Assembly: GCF_041468085.1 (NCBI RefSeq)
Contig: NZ_CP121017.1
Span: 847,501-911,500, forward strand
DNA from: Tistrella mobilis
GTDB taxonomy: Bacteria; Pseudomonadota; Alphaproteobacteria; Tistrellales; Tistrellaceae
Reading direction: 5' to 3'
DNA: 64,000 bases
The position numbers were made by a program, and so were the translations under genes. Every line of letters begins with the position of its first letter. Positions within the stretch are counted from its first letter, which is position 1. Below the pieces are notes generated by a model. That model saw only the letters and a list, made by a program, of their open reading frames with translations. It did not search any database and had not been told where the DNA came from. Shown piece after piece: positions 8,023-16,986 of this stretch.

Positions 8023-8942
8023 CGGCAGCCCCGCCGGATCGCGATGCCCTGTGGCAGGAGGCTTTCGACCTTCTGATCCGCCACCAGAACGACCCGGAGA
8101 ACCCGGTGACCCGGCGGCTGATCGCAGAATGGCGGGGGCGCAGCCCGGTCCATGACGGCATCTGGCACGAGGCGCTGGAACTGCACGCACTGACCGGCCG
8201 CGCAGTCGGTGCCACCCGCCGCGCCCCGCGGCGGTCCGCCCGCCGGGTGGGGCGACGCGCCGTTCTGGCGGGCGGTGTGGCGCTTGCCGCCGGGGTTGCG
8301 GGGCTTGCCCTGCTGCCGCGGCCGGCACCCGATGCGCAAAGCGGCGTCGCCGAAATCGCTGGGGTAGACCTGCCCGATGGCGGCCGCGCCACGATCGGGC
8401 CGCTGACCATGATCCGGCTGACGGGGGCAGGGGCCGGGCTGTCCGAGGGGCTGGCCTGTTTCGATCTGGCCGGTACCGCCCCGTTCGATGTGACCACGGG
8501 CAGTCTGACCCTGCGGAGCACGGCCGGGCCGGCGCTCTTTGATCTTGCCGTCGAGGGCGGGCTGCGGGTGGTGAGTGTCGCGCGCGGTCAGGTGCAGATC
8601 GGGGGCGTCGGCGCGCCGACCCTCTGTGCCGCCGGAGAACGGCTGACGATCGATGGCAGCCGCGGCATCGTGACCCGGGGGCGGCTTGCCCCCGGCCAGT
8701 TCGCAGCCTGGCGCCAGGGACGGCTGGTGGTGGACGGGGAGCCGGTGGCGGCGGTGCTTGCCCGCATTGCACGCTGGTATGACGGCCGGATCGTGCTGCT
8801 TGACGACGACCTGGGGGCCATGCCGATCAGCGGCGTTTATACCGCGACCGATCCCGAAGCCGCGGCCCGGGCGGTGATCCGCCCCTATGGCGGCCGGCTG
8901 CGCCGGATCGGCCCCTGGGCGATGGTGATCGACCGGGCGTGA
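8019..8942 (+). CDS. FecR-family transmembrane anti-sigma/sigma regulator
   Basis: A 307-residue inner-membrane regulator. Residues ~8-55 are the cytoplasmic sigma-binding domain (DUF4880: LWQEAFDLLIRHQNDPENP). A twin-Arg/hydrophobic segment near 78-100 (AVLAGGVALAAGVAGLALL) is the membrane crossing. The periplasmic FecR domain runs from ~105 to 210 and ends in an STN-like C-terminal part (ARIARWYDGRIVLLDDDLG). It relays the receptor's signal to the sigma factor encoded just upstream (4-base ATGA overlap). Its final codons lie inside an 18-bp tandem repeat. Confidence 0.9.
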   Translation: MTAAPPDRDALWQEAFDLLIRHQNDPENPVTRRLIAEWRGRSPVHDGIWHEALELHALTGRAVGATRRAPRRSARRVGRRAVLAGGVALAAGVAGLALLPRPAPDAQSGVAEIAGVDLPDGGRATIGPLTMIRLTGAGAGLSEGLACFDLAGTAPFDVTTGSLTLRSTAGPALFDLAVEGGLRVVSVARGQVQIGGVGAPTLCAAGERLTIDGSRGIVTRGRLAPGQFAAWRQGRLVVDGEPVAAVLARIARWYDGRIVLLDDDLGAMPISGVYTATDPEAAARAVIRPYGGRLRRIGPWAMVIDRA

Positions 8943-8996
8943 GCGGATGCCCGGGCGTGAGCGGATGCCTGGGCGTGAGCGGGTGCCCGGGCGTGA
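8935..8996 (+). repeat. 18-bp tandem repeat, three and a half copies
   Basis: The unit GGGCGTGAGCGGATGCCC repeats at 8935-8952, 8953-8970 and 8971-8988 with one or two changes per copy, then a partial copy. The fecR-like stop codon TGA is in the first copy and recurs in each copy, so slippage here would not alter the protein. Confidence 0.8.
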
Positions 8997-9016
8997 TGGC
9001 GCGCTCTAATTGCGAT

Positions 9017-9031
9017 TGAAAATAATTCGCA
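9017..9031 (+). promoter_or_regulatory. Candidate Fur box upstream of the TonB receptor
   Basis: TGAAAATAATTCGCA matches the 7-1-7 Fur consensus TGATAATNATTATCA at 11 of 14 positions. It lies in an AT-rich island of an otherwise GC-rich region, 122 bases before the receptor start, inside a wider dyad (TTGCGA 9010-9015, TTCGCAA 9026-9032). A closely similar box precedes sodB at 28128. Confidence 0.6.
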
Positions 9032-9152
9032 AATACGGGGTTCAAATCCAGCCCCGGACTCCGTCTGGGCAGACAGGAGGGTGCGGTGCAATGGCATGCA
9101 GGCCAGGCTCCGCACCCGATTTGCTGCACGAATGATCGGACGGATGTAGACG

Positions 9153-11621
9153 ATGGCTGATCTTGGAGGACAGGGGCGGCGGCTGCGCCGGATCCTGATG
9201 ATGTCGGTCGCCGTGGCGGCGGTGATGGGCGGCGTGCTCCCCGGGCAGGCGGGGGTTGCGGTCGCCCGCGCGGCGGAACGCGGCTATGCCGTGCCCGCGG
9301 GACCGCTTGCCCAGGCGCTGCAGGTCTTCGGCCAGCAATCGGGGCTTCAGCTGTCGTACATCCCGTCGCTGGCGACCGGCAAGACCAGTCCGGGCGTGAC
9401 GGGAGAGATGGATGCGATCCAGGCGCTGGTGGCGCTGCTGGACGGCACCGGTCTCGATTTCCGCCTGGGGGAGGGCGGCCTGGTGACCCTGGTGCCGGCG
9501 GCGGGTATCCGGGGCCAGGCAGCCGGGGGTGAGGCACAGAAGCTTGACCCGGTGGTGGTGATCAGCACGTTGACCGATATCCGCACCATCGCGACCTCGA
9601 CCGTGGATCGCGAGACCATCGAACGGCTGCAGGCCAGTTCGGTGCCGGAACTGCTCAATGATCTGCCGGGTGTGGATCTGGTGGGCTCGGCCCGGCCCGA
9701 CGGGCATTCTCTCAACATCTGGGGCTTCGGCGATCAGGAGGATGTGGCGATCACCCTGGATGGCGCCGACAAGACCTTCGAGAAATACCGCCAGGGCACG
9801 GTGTTCATCGAACCGGAACTGGTGAAGGAGATCACCGTCGACAAGGGCTCGTTCTCGCCCCGCGGCTATGGCGCCTTCGGCGGCACGGTGGCGCTGACCA
9901 CCAGATCCGCCTCGGACATGCTGCTGCCGGGGGAGAGTGTCGGCGGCTTCCTGAAGCTCGGCTATGGCGTCAACGGCAAGGAATGGAGCAAGACCACCGC
10001 GCTCTTCGGCCGTGACGAGGACAGCGGCGCCGAACTGCTGGTCTCGGCCACCCGGCGCGACAACGACAAGTACCGGACGGCCGACGGGCAGAAGCTCAAC
10101 CTGTCGGACGGCGAATTGCTGAGCGGCCATTTCAAGGGCAGCGTCGAGCGGGAGGATCACTTCCTGGAACTGAGCGGCGCCATGTCGACCAGCGACGTGC
10201 TCGGCCCCTTCGCCGCCAAGACCGGCCAGATCATGCCGTCGGACTATCAGATCGATCGCTACGGCTTCGAACAGGCGCTGGCCCGGCTGACCGTCCGGCG
10301 CGAGACGGATGACCGCTCGCTTGCGGGTAAGTATGTCTACGATCCCGAGGATCCGCTGATCCGCACCACCGTGCAGCTGTCATGGTCCGAAACGAAGCAG
10401 CACGACAAGCGGATCGTCGATGACATCTCGGTCAGCCTGGGCCTTGGCGGCAACGAAAGCTGGCTGTCTTACGAGAATTACAGCGCCGAGATTTTCAATG
10501 AGAGCCGCTTCACGGTCGGCGGCCTTGAAACGACGCTCAATATCGGCGTGCAGGCGAAACATCAGGACCGTGGCAGCTGGGCCTATTCCTGGAGCGACCG
10601 GAACGATCCCGACCGGAACTTCGGCTATCTTCAGCCCTACAACATCCCCGGCGGCACCCAGACCATCTATGCCGGCTGGATGGAGTATGATGTCGATTTC
10701 GGCAACGGCCTGACGGTGACCCCGGGCGTGCGCTACGATCATGTTCGTACCGACGGTGTGCCCAATGCGGCGGCGGATTACAGCGACCCGGCCAAGGGGC
10801 ATGACTACACGGCCGTGGTGCATCAGGGATTTTCCCCGACGCTCAATGCGCTTTATCAGGTGAACAACAACCTGGCGCTGTTCGGCGGGCTCGCCTACAA
10901 GCTGCGCGCACCGCTGGTCGACGAGATCTACGAGGTCGGCACCAACCGGTCGTCCGCGCGTCAGCTGGATGCCGAGCGGGCGTTCGAGAAGCGCATCGGT
11001 GCCGTGCTGACCTTCGCCGATGTTCTGGAGCCGAAGGACAAGGTGCTGACCCGGGTCCAGATCTATCGCAATGACGTCTCGGACAACATCATGCGGGTGT
11101 TCGGCTCGCCCAATGTCGACCGCTATCCCGACCGGGTGCCGAGCCATCACAATCTGCGTGGTTTTTACACCCAGGGCGTGGAGCTGGAGGCCTTCTACGA
11201 CAGCCCGCTCTACATCGCGGGCCTCAGCCTTGCTTATACGGAAGGTGAGCATGAGGGATCGGTGCGCGACATCTATGGCGCCGATCAGCCGGTCTATGAC
11301 ATCGCGCCGTTCAAGCTGGTCGCCCAGTTCGGCCGCAAGATTCCGGAATACGACCTGCTGTTCGGCTGGAAGGGGCTGTTCGTGGCCGGCCAGGACGACA
11401 TCCCGAATGACGCGCTGATCCCCTACAGCCCCTATCCGGCCAGCGCCGGCTATGGTGTCCACGACGTCTATGTCAGCTGGACGCCGGGCGACGGCCTGTT
11501 CGGCGGGGCGACCGCGCGGCTGACGGTGCAGAACCTGTTCGACAAGGACTACAAGGCCTATTTCAACGGCTTCTCGGCCAAGGGGCGCAGCGTGAAGGCG
11601 GCGGTGGCCTACACCTTCTGA
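9153..11621 (+). CDS. TonB-dependent outer-membrane receptor with STN signalling domain
   Basis: An 822-residue outer-membrane receptor. A signal peptide (residues ~10-45) precedes the STN secretin/TonB signalling domain (~45-118: YAVPAGPLAQALQVFGQQSG onward), the part that contacts FecR. The plug domain (~130-245) contains VSTLTDIRTIATSTV and a TITLDGADKTFEKY-type loop; the rest is a 22-strand barrel ending in AVKAAVAYTF with the terminal Phe typical of BAM substrates. Position after sigma and FecR genes and behind a Fur-box candidate argues for ferric-siderophore or haem uptake. The ligand cannot be read from sequence; plug resemblance to haem/haemophore receptors is possible. The 3' end overlaps the convergent MFS gene by 13 bases. 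Confidence 0.9.
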   Translation: MADLGGQGRRLRRILMMSVAVAAVMGGVLPGQAGVAVARAAERGYAVPAGPLAQALQVFGQQSGLQLSYIPSLATGKTSPGVTGEMDAIQALVALLDGTGLDFRLGEGGLVTLVPAAGIRGQAAGGEAQKLDPVVVISTLTDIRTIATSTVDRETIERLQASSVPELLNDLPGVDLVGSARPDGHSLNIWGFGDQEDVAITLDGADKTFEKYRQGTVFIEPELVKEITVDKGSFSPRGYGAFGGTVALTTRSASDMLLPGESVGGFLKLGYGVNGKEWSKTTALFGRDEDSGAELLVSATRRDNDKYRTADGQKLNLSDGELLSGHFKGSVEREDHFLELSGAMSTSDVLGPFAAKTGQIMPSDYQIDRYGFEQALARLTVRRETDDRSLAGKYVYDPEDPLIRTTVQLSWSETKQHDKRIVDDISVSLGLGGNESWLSYENYSAEIFNESRFTVGGLETTLNIGVQAKHQDRGSWAYSWSDRNDPDRNFGYLQPYNIPGGTQTIYAGWMEYDVDFGNGLTVTPGVRYDHVRTDGVPNAAADYSDPAKGHDYTAVVHQGFSPTLNALYQVNNNLALFGGLAYKLRAPLVDEIYEVGTNRSSARQLDAERAFEKRIGAVLTFADVLEPKDKVLTRVQIYRNDVSDNIMRVFGSPNVDRYPDRVPSHHNLRGFYTQGVELEAFYDSPLYIAGLSLAYTEGEHEGSVRDIYGADQPVYDIAPFKLVAQFGRKIPEYDLLFGWKGLFVAGQDDIPNDALIPYSPYPASAGYGVHDVYVSWTPGDGLFGGATARLTVQNLFDKDYKAYFNGFSAKGRSVKAAVAYTF

Positions 11622-12889
11622 TCTGCCAGCCGGGCCGAGACCCGGCGGACGGTCAGCACCAGCACCGGGCAGATCAGGCCGCAATAGCACCCCATGCCGG
11701 CGATCAGCCAGGGCAGGGGAATGCCGGCATCGACCAGCAGGCCGGCGAGGCCCGGGCCGGCGGCGGCGGCCAGCACCATGGCCGCCACCACCACGCCGCG
11801 CACGGCGCCCAGATGGCGGGTGCCGTAGACCTCGGGCCAGAGGCTGCCGAAAAGGGTGAGAGAGATGCCGTCGGTGATGCCGTAGAGCAGCATGAAGGCG
11901 AAGGCCGACCAGGGCGTATCGACGGCGGCGAGGACAAGGCAGGCGGCGCCGAACGGCAGAAGATAGACCGGCAGCAGGCGCCGCGCGCTCGCCCGGTCGA
12001 TCAGATGGCCGGACAGCAGGACATTGCCGATGGCGATCACCGCATAGACGGTGAAGGCCGAGGCGAAGACCTCCGGCGCCCAGCCGCGTGCGGCGGCAAG
12101 GCTGGTCTGGTGGAAGAAGATGGTGTTGCTGATGAAGGCGGGCGGCAGCATGCCGGCCAGCAGCAGGTAGAAACAGGGATCGCGCAGCACCTCTGCCCGC
12201 GACCAGTGGCGGACGGGCGGCCCCGCTGCGGCCGGATCTGCCGCCACCGGTTGCCGGTCGCGGGCGGCAAGCCGGGCCAGCACGGGCCAGAGCAGCAGGA
12301 TGAGGCCGGCTGCGACGATCCAGCCGAGGCGCCAGCCGATGGCGCCCGCCAGCACCACCTGGCCCAGCGGCAGCAGCGCCTGGCCGGTGTTGAGGCCGAG
12401 GGCTGCGATCGATACCGCCCGACCACGCCCGGCCGAGAACCAGCGGCCGATGGTGGTGTAGGCCAGATGCACCATCATCCCCTGTCCGCAGAAGCGGAGC
12501 AGCAGCAGGCCCGCGATCACCTGGAGGGGATGGCCGGCGGTGCCGGTCAGGACGGCGCCGGCGGCAAAGGCGGGCAGGGTGATGGCCAGCACCCGCCCGA
12601 CCGGCAGCCGGTCGACCAGCCCGCCGGTCAGTGCCAGCAGCAGGGCGCCGCCCAGGGTGACGGCGGTGTAGATCAGCCCGAAATCACCCGCGGACAGGCC
12701 GAAATCCGCGCGGATGTCGTTTCCCGACAGCGCCACGAAGAAGGTCTGCCCGAAGGACGAGGCGAACATCGCCAGATAGCCGGCCGCATACCAGCGGGCA
12801 TCGGTGCGGAGCGGGGCGAGGATCGGCGGAAGGGGCACGCGGCTGGGTCCGGGGTGGCGGCAGGGACGGGAACCGGCAGCCTGCACCAT
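11609..12889 (-). CDS. Major facilitator superfamily transporter
   Basis: Up to 426 residues with 12 predicted membrane segments. It has an MFS loop signature between TM2 and TM3 (GGLVDRLPVGRVL) and a long polar central loop (AARDRQPVAADPAAAGPPVR). The first ~28 residues are proline/arginine-rich, so translation may really begin at a later start. It sits 28 bases downstream of an AraC-type regulator on the same strand and is probably controlled by it. Substrate unknown. The 3' end overlaps the TonB receptor gene tail to tail. Confidence 0.82.
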   Translation of the reverse strand: MVQAAGSRPCRHPGPSRVPLPPILAPLRTDARWYAAGYLAMFASSFGQTFFVALSGNDIRADFGLSAGDFGLIYTAVTLGGALLLALTGGLVDRLPVGRVLAITLPAFAAGAVLTGTAGHPLQVIAGLLLLRFCGQGMMVHLAYTTIGRWFSAGRGRAVSIAALGLNTGQALLPLGQVVLAGAIGWRLGWIVAAGLILLLWPVLARLAARDRQPVAADPAAAGPPVRHWSRAEVLRDPCFYLLLAGMLPPAFISNTIFFHQTSLAAARGWAPEVFASAFTVYAVIAIGNVLLSGHLIDRASARRLLPVYLLPFGAACLVLAAVDTPWSAFAFMLLYGITDGISLTLFGSLWPEVYGTRHLGAVRGVVVAAMVLAAAAGPGLAGLLVDAGIPLPWLIAGMGCYCGLICPVLVLTVRRVSARLADQKV

Positions 12890-12917
12890 TCATGCCGCAA
12901 AGGCGATGGGTGATCCG

Positions 12918-13847
12918 TCAGCTGTCAGCCGCAGGTTGGGTGCGGTTCTCCTGCGCCCAGCCGCGCGGCGACCGGCCGTGGACACGCTTGAAGGCGTTGC
13001 CGAAGGCGCTTTCAGACGCATAGCCCAGCCGCTCGGCCAGGGCGCCGATCGTGGTGCCGCCCTGGCGCAGCGCGGCTCGGGCAAGGCGCATCCGCCAGTG
13101 GAGAAGATGGTCGATCGGTGTGGCGCCGGTCGTCTCGGTGAAGCGGCGGGCAAAGCCCGAGCGCGACATGGCGGCGATCTCCGCCAGCTCTGCCACCGTC
13201 CAGCCGCGGCCGGGATCGGCATGCATGGCGGCAAGGGCCGCACCGATCTTGGGATCGGCAAGCGCCGCAAGCAGCCAGCCGGCCCCCTGGGGCGTGGCCG
13301 CGGCGTGGGCGCGCAGCATGTCGATCAGCAGCACCTCGGCCAGCCGCCGGGCCACCAGACCCGCCCCAAGATCCCCCGTCAGAAGCTCGGCTTCCAGCCT
13401 GGCCAGCGTGGCCCTGACCCCCGCCGCCCGGGGATCGGCCGTATCGACCCTCAGAAAGGCCGGCAGGATGCCGTGCAGCAGCTCGCCATCCGGGCGGTCG
13501 ATGGTGAAGCTGCCGCCGATCAGCACCACCTCGTCCCCGCCGCAGGTGACCGTGCCGCGTGCGGCGGCGGCGAACAGCGCCGATCCGTCCGCAGGCGGCA
13601 GCTCCGGGTCGCTCGCGACCCTGTAACCGGGGGGAAGGGCGAGCAGGAAGGCATCACCCGCCTGCAGCGGCACCGGCTCGCCGCCATCGAGGGTCAGCCA
13701 GCAGCGGCCGCGCAGCACGGCGTTGAACTTGACCAGCGGGCGGGGCCGGAAGGCCAGCGACCAGTCGCCGCCGGCTTCCAGTCGCACGAAAGCGGCCCCC
13801 CGCACGTCGAGCAGGCCGAGGATGCCGGAGAGCGGGTCGGTGGACAT
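12918..13847 (-). CDS. AraC-family regulator with N-terminal cupin
   Basis: A 309-residue regulator. The N-terminal ~170 residues form the cupin_6 ligand-binding domain common in this AraC class (AFRPRPLVKFNAVLRGRCWL, then PLQAGDAFLLALPPGY). The C-terminal ~100 residues carry two helix-turn-helix motifs (MSRSGFARRFTETTGATP and LGYASESAFGNAFKRVHGRS). I chose the start MSTDPLSG at 13847; a start at 13883 is possible. It is divergent from an SDR gene at 13944, the usual arrangement for a regulator and its target. Confidence 0.88.
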   Translation of the reverse strand: MSTDPLSGILGLLDVRGAAFVRLEAGGDWSLAFRPRPLVKFNAVLRGRCWLTLDGGEPVPLQAGDAFLLALPPGYRVASDPELPPADGSALFAAAARGTVTCGGDEVVLIGGSFTIDRPDGELLHGILPAFLRVDTADPRAAGVRATLARLEAELLTGDLGAGLVARRLAEVLLIDMLRAHAAATPQGAGWLLAALADPKIGAALAAMHADPGRGWTVAELAEIAAMSRSGFARRFTETTGATPIDHLLHWRMRLARAALRQGGTTIGALAERLGYASESAFGNAFKRVHGRSPRGWAQENRTQPAADS

Positions 13848-13943
13848 TGGACGATCTCGCCGAAACTCTGGATCCCGTCTCATAGCAACACCGAAGACCG
13901 TCCGCTAGCCTCTGGCAACCTGATCGATGATGGAGGCGATGCG

Positions 13944-14684
13944 ATGACGGGCAGGATCGACGGCAAGGTGGTTGTGGTGACCGGTGCCGGCAGCGGTATC
14001 GGCGCGGCGACGGCACGGCGGCTTGCGGCAGAGGGCGCCAGGCTGGTGCTGGCTGGGCGAGGGGCTGCGCGGCTGGAACAGGTGGCCGCGGCGATCGCCG
14101 CCGATGGCGGCACGGTTGCCTGGCAGGCGGCGGATGTCGCCACACGCGACGGGCCGGCGGCCCTGGTCGATCTGGCGCTCAAGCGGTTCGGGCGGCTGGA
14201 TGTGCTGGTCTCCAATGCCGGTGTCGCGCCGATCGGCCCCTTCGACGATCTGGCGCTCGACGACTGGGACCGGATGATCGACATCAATCTGCGCGGGGTG
14301 CTGCATGGCATCGCGGCGGCGCTGCCGGTGTTCCGTCGGCAGAAATCCGGCCATTTCGTCACCGTGATCTCCACCGCCGGGCTGCGCATCGTTCCGGGCA
14401 TGGGCGTCTATGCCGCGACCAAGAACGCGGTCCGCACCGTGATGGAGGGGCTGCGCCAGGAATCGCGGGGCGATTTTCGCGTCACCGGCATCTCGCCCGG
14501 CTTCGTGCGCACCGATCTTGCGGCATCGATGTCCGATCCCGGCGTCATGGCGGGCATGCAGGCCCGGATGGCGGAAATCGGGCTGGATGCCGATGCCGTC
14601 GCCCGCAGCATCGCCTTCGTGATCGGCGAGCCCGACGGGGTCGATATCGGCGATGTGGTGATCCGGCCGGCCGTCCAGGATTGA
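13944..14684 (+). CDS. Short-chain dehydrogenase/reductase (SDR)
   Basis: A 246-residue classical SDR. The NAD(P) motif TGAGSGIG is at ~14-21, NAG in VLVSNAGVAP near 92, and the catalytic Ser and YxxxK in VYAATKNAVRTVM. The ATG at 13944 has a TGGAGGCGATG ribosome site; the longer open frame that starts upstream on this strand is a shadow of the AraC gene. Divergent from the AraC regulator, which is inferred to control it. Substrate not predictable. Confidence 0.9.
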   Translation: MTGRIDGKVVVVTGAGSGIGAATARRLAAEGARLVLAGRGAARLEQVAAAIAADGGTVAWQAADVATRDGPAALVDLALKRFGRLDVLVSNAGVAPIGPFDDLALDDWDRMIDINLRGVLHGIAAALPVFRRQKSGHFVTVISTAGLRIVPGMGVYAATKNAVRTVMEGLRQESRGDFRVTGISPGFVRTDLAASMSDPGVMAGMQARMAEIGLDADAVARSIAFVIGEPDGVDIGDVVIRPAVQD

Positions 14685-14694
14685 GCCCGTGACC

Positions 14695-14714
14695 GGACCC
14701 CGGGGACCGGGTCC
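14695..14714 (+). terminator. Small hairpin after the SDR gene
   Basis: GGACCC (14695-14700) pairs with GGGTCC (14709-14714), loop of 8, just past the stop codon. No T tract. Confidence 0.3.
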
Positions 14715-14797
14715 TATGACCCATCCGGGTCATGGTGGCGGGATCGATGGTTTTCCACACTTGCCCTGATTGCAGGATGTCGGGAAAGGGTGGAGCC

Positions 14798-16135
14798 ATG
14801 CGGGTGATCATCGTGGGCGGCGGCATTGCCGGGCTTGGGGCGGCATACCGGCTCAGGGCCGAGGGGCACGAGGTCGTGCTGCTTGAAAAGGATGCCGAGC
14901 CCGGCGGGCGCTGCCGGTCGGTGTACTGGCAAGGCGTGTGGGTACCGACCGGGGCCTTCGCCTTTCTGGGGGCGGAAACCAATCTGGCCGATCTGTCGCG
15001 TGAGCTGGGGTTGCATGATCCCGAAGCCCTGGCCGACCTGACGGCGGCCCATCGCTGGAACGTGCTGATCCGCCGCCGCGAGGTGGCGGATTTCGGCGCC
15101 TTCGACATGATGAGCGCCGCCCGGCATCCGGCGATCCCCTTTGCCGAGAAGGCACGGCTGCTGACGGCCCTGCCGCAGCTGGCCCGGCGGATGCTGGCGG
15201 CCGATCCGCGCGATCTGACCAGCGTGGTGGCCTTCGACGACGTGAATGCCTGCGAGCATTTCCGGCGCCTGTCACCCACCTTCGTGGACTATTTCCTGGA
15301 GCCCTGCATGGGCATGTTCTGCGGCTATGGCGCGGATGATTTCTCCCTGGCCTGGACGGCCTGGAGTTCGGCCGGCCGGCTGTCCTGGGCCGGCAACCAT
15401 ATGTGGAGCTATCGCGAGCGGGGCGTCGGGCGGCTGACCTGGGCGCTGGGCCGGTTCTTCGCTGCCGATCCGGGCACCGACTATCGTACCGGCTGCACCG
15501 TGCACGAGGTGCGCCATGATGCGGACGGGGTGCAGGTTGCGTGCAGCCGGGCGGATGAGGCGCCGGAGGTCATCCGCGCCGATGCCGTGATCATGGCCGT
15601 ACCCGGCCATCTGGTCGCCGGGCTGATGCCGGATCTGGATGCCGGGCGGCGCGGCTTCTTCGAGGCGATCGACTATGCCGGCCACCACATCGTCTATTAC
15701 CTGCTCGACCGGCCCAAGGGCGATCTGCTCGACACCTATGTCCTGCCGGCGGCCGACGGCTTTCATCGCACCGGCAATCTGCGCTTCACCGACCGCGGCG
15801 ACGGTACCACCTTTGCGCATTCGCAGTGGAAGGATGCCGGTTGCCGGCAGCATGCCGACGCCACCGATGACGAATTGCTCGCCATCGCCTGGAGCGATGT
15901 GGTGGAGGCGGTGCCCCGGCTGGCCGGCACGCGGCTGATCGATGCCTTCGTCTCGCGCCAGCCGGCCGCGATCTGCAAGCGGCCCAAGGGGTTCGTGACC
16001 CGGCTCAAGGCGTTCCGCGATCTGGGGCCGCTGCCGCGGGTCGCCTTCTGCGGCGACTATCTGACCAACAGCACCGTCGGCCAGGCCCATTGGTCGGGAT
16101 TGCAGGCCGCGGCCGAAATCATGGCGCGCGGCTGA
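14798..16135 (+). CDS. FAD-dependent amine-oxidase/protoporphyrinogen-oxidase-like protein
   Basis: A 445-residue flavoprotein of the amine-oxidase superfamily. The N-terminal dinucleotide motif is MRVIIVGGGIAGLGAAYRL, followed by the second FAD-binding stretch LLEKDAEPGGRC. The C-terminus has the FAD-contacting FCGDYLTNSTVGQAHWSGLQ motif. The start at 14798 has a GGTGGAGCC ribosome site and begins directly with the Rossmann strand. Possible substrates include polyprenoid, porphyrin or amine compounds; the sequence does not decide. The 3' end overlaps a convergent LuxR gene by 17 bases. Confidence 0.85.
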   Translation: MRVIIVGGGIAGLGAAYRLRAEGHEVVLLEKDAEPGGRCRSVYWQGVWVPTGAFAFLGAETNLADLSRELGLHDPEALADLTAAHRWNVLIRRREVADFGAFDMMSAARHPAIPFAEKARLLTALPQLARRMLAADPRDLTSVVAFDDVNACEHFRRLSPTFVDYFLEPCMGMFCGYGADDFSLAWTAWSSAGRLSWAGNHMWSYRERGVGRLTWALGRFFAADPGTDYRTGCTVHEVRHDADGVQVACSRADEAPEVIRADAVIMAVPGHLVAGLMPDLDAGRRGFFEAIDYAGHHIVYYLLDRPKGDLLDTYVLPAADGFHRTGNLRFTDRGDGTTFAHSQWKDAGCRQHADATDDELLAIAWSDVVEAVPRLAGTRLIDAFVSRQPAAICKRPKGFVTRLKAFRDLGPLPRVAFCGDYLTNSTVGQAHWSGLQAAAEIMARG

Positions 16136-16847
16136 GCATCCAGGCGCAGAGGGCGGTGCGGTTGGCGACCCCGGCTTTCGCGAACACCGCCCGCAGATGG
16201 TTCTTCACCGTCTCGGGGCTGAGCCCCAGCCGGCGGGCGATCGCCTTGTTGGTAGCGCCGTCGGCGACCAGCCGGGCGATTTCGGCCTCGCGCGCGGTCA
16301 AAGCCTGCTCCGGACCCGGTGCAGCCGGACGCCGATGGGCCAGCGCATAGCTCATCTCCAGCGCCGGTACCAGGGCGGCGGCAAGGCTGCGATCATCGGC
16401 CGAGAAATCGGGGGCATCCTGATTGCGCACCAGGCTGAGGGCGCCGGCAATGCGCCCGCTCTGGCGGATCGCGAGGGTCAGCACATGGCGCGCGCCCGAG
16501 GGACGGAGCATGGTCTCGAAATAGGGCGCGCGCTCCAGCTCGCGCGCCGGCACCAGATCGGACAGGCGGGTGACCGGTGCTGCACCGGGCCGGCAGCCAT
16601 CCAGCCAGTCGCGGATCGGATCCTGGGCATGGATCTGGCGACGATAGGTTTCGGCGCACCAGCCGGGCCAGGCGATGAAGCGGCTCTGCCCGCCAACGCC
16701 GCCGGTCCCGCGCAGCGACAGCACGGCGCGGGGGGCGTCGAACAGGGCCGCGAGCGATCTTGTGCCGGCGGCCGCAAAGCCTTCGGGATCGCCGGCACCG
16801 CCCAGCGCGCTGAGCGCCCGGCCCAGCCGGTCGGCATCGATCTGCAT
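16119..16847 (-). CDS. LuxR-family regulator with GAF-like sensor domain
   Basis: A 242-residue regulator. The N-terminal ~160 residues look like a GAF-type sensor (FDAPRAVLSLRGTGG, HVLTLAIRQSGRIAGALSLV). The C-terminal ~65 residues are a LuxR/GerE helix-turn-helix (LTAREAEIARLVADGATNKA, then LSPETVKNHLRAVFAKAGV). There is no autoinducer-domain WxxPxG signature, so this is not a standard quorum-sensing receptor. Convergent with the flavoprotein gene and divergent from tpm at 16987. Confidence 0.87.
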   Translation of the reverse strand: MQIDADRLGRALSALGGAGDPEGFAAAGTRSLAALFDAPRAVLSLRGTGGVGGQSRFIAWPGWCAETYRRQIHAQDPIRDWLDGCRPGAAPVTRLSDLVPARELERAPYFETMLRPSGARHVLTLAIRQSGRIAGALSLVRNQDAPDFSADDRSLAAALVPALEMSYALAHRRPAAPGPEQALTAREAEIARLVADGATNKAIARRLGLSPETVKNHLRAVFAKAGVANRTALCAWMLSRAP

Positions 16848-16986
16848 CGGCGGCCTCCCCCTTGTTCCGATCCTCTGTCCCGGGCGTCGGCTGCAACATC
16901 ATCCTGCATCCGCCGCACCTTCCGTCTGCGGCCCCTCGTCATTAGATTGGCGCAGATCCCGAGACTTGCGGAAGGTGGTGTGTGGC

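Noticed and set aside
9035-9055. T-arm-like string GGGGTTCAAATCCAGCCCC near the TonB receptor
   Set aside because: No D-arm or anticodon arm precedes it, so it is not a tRNA.
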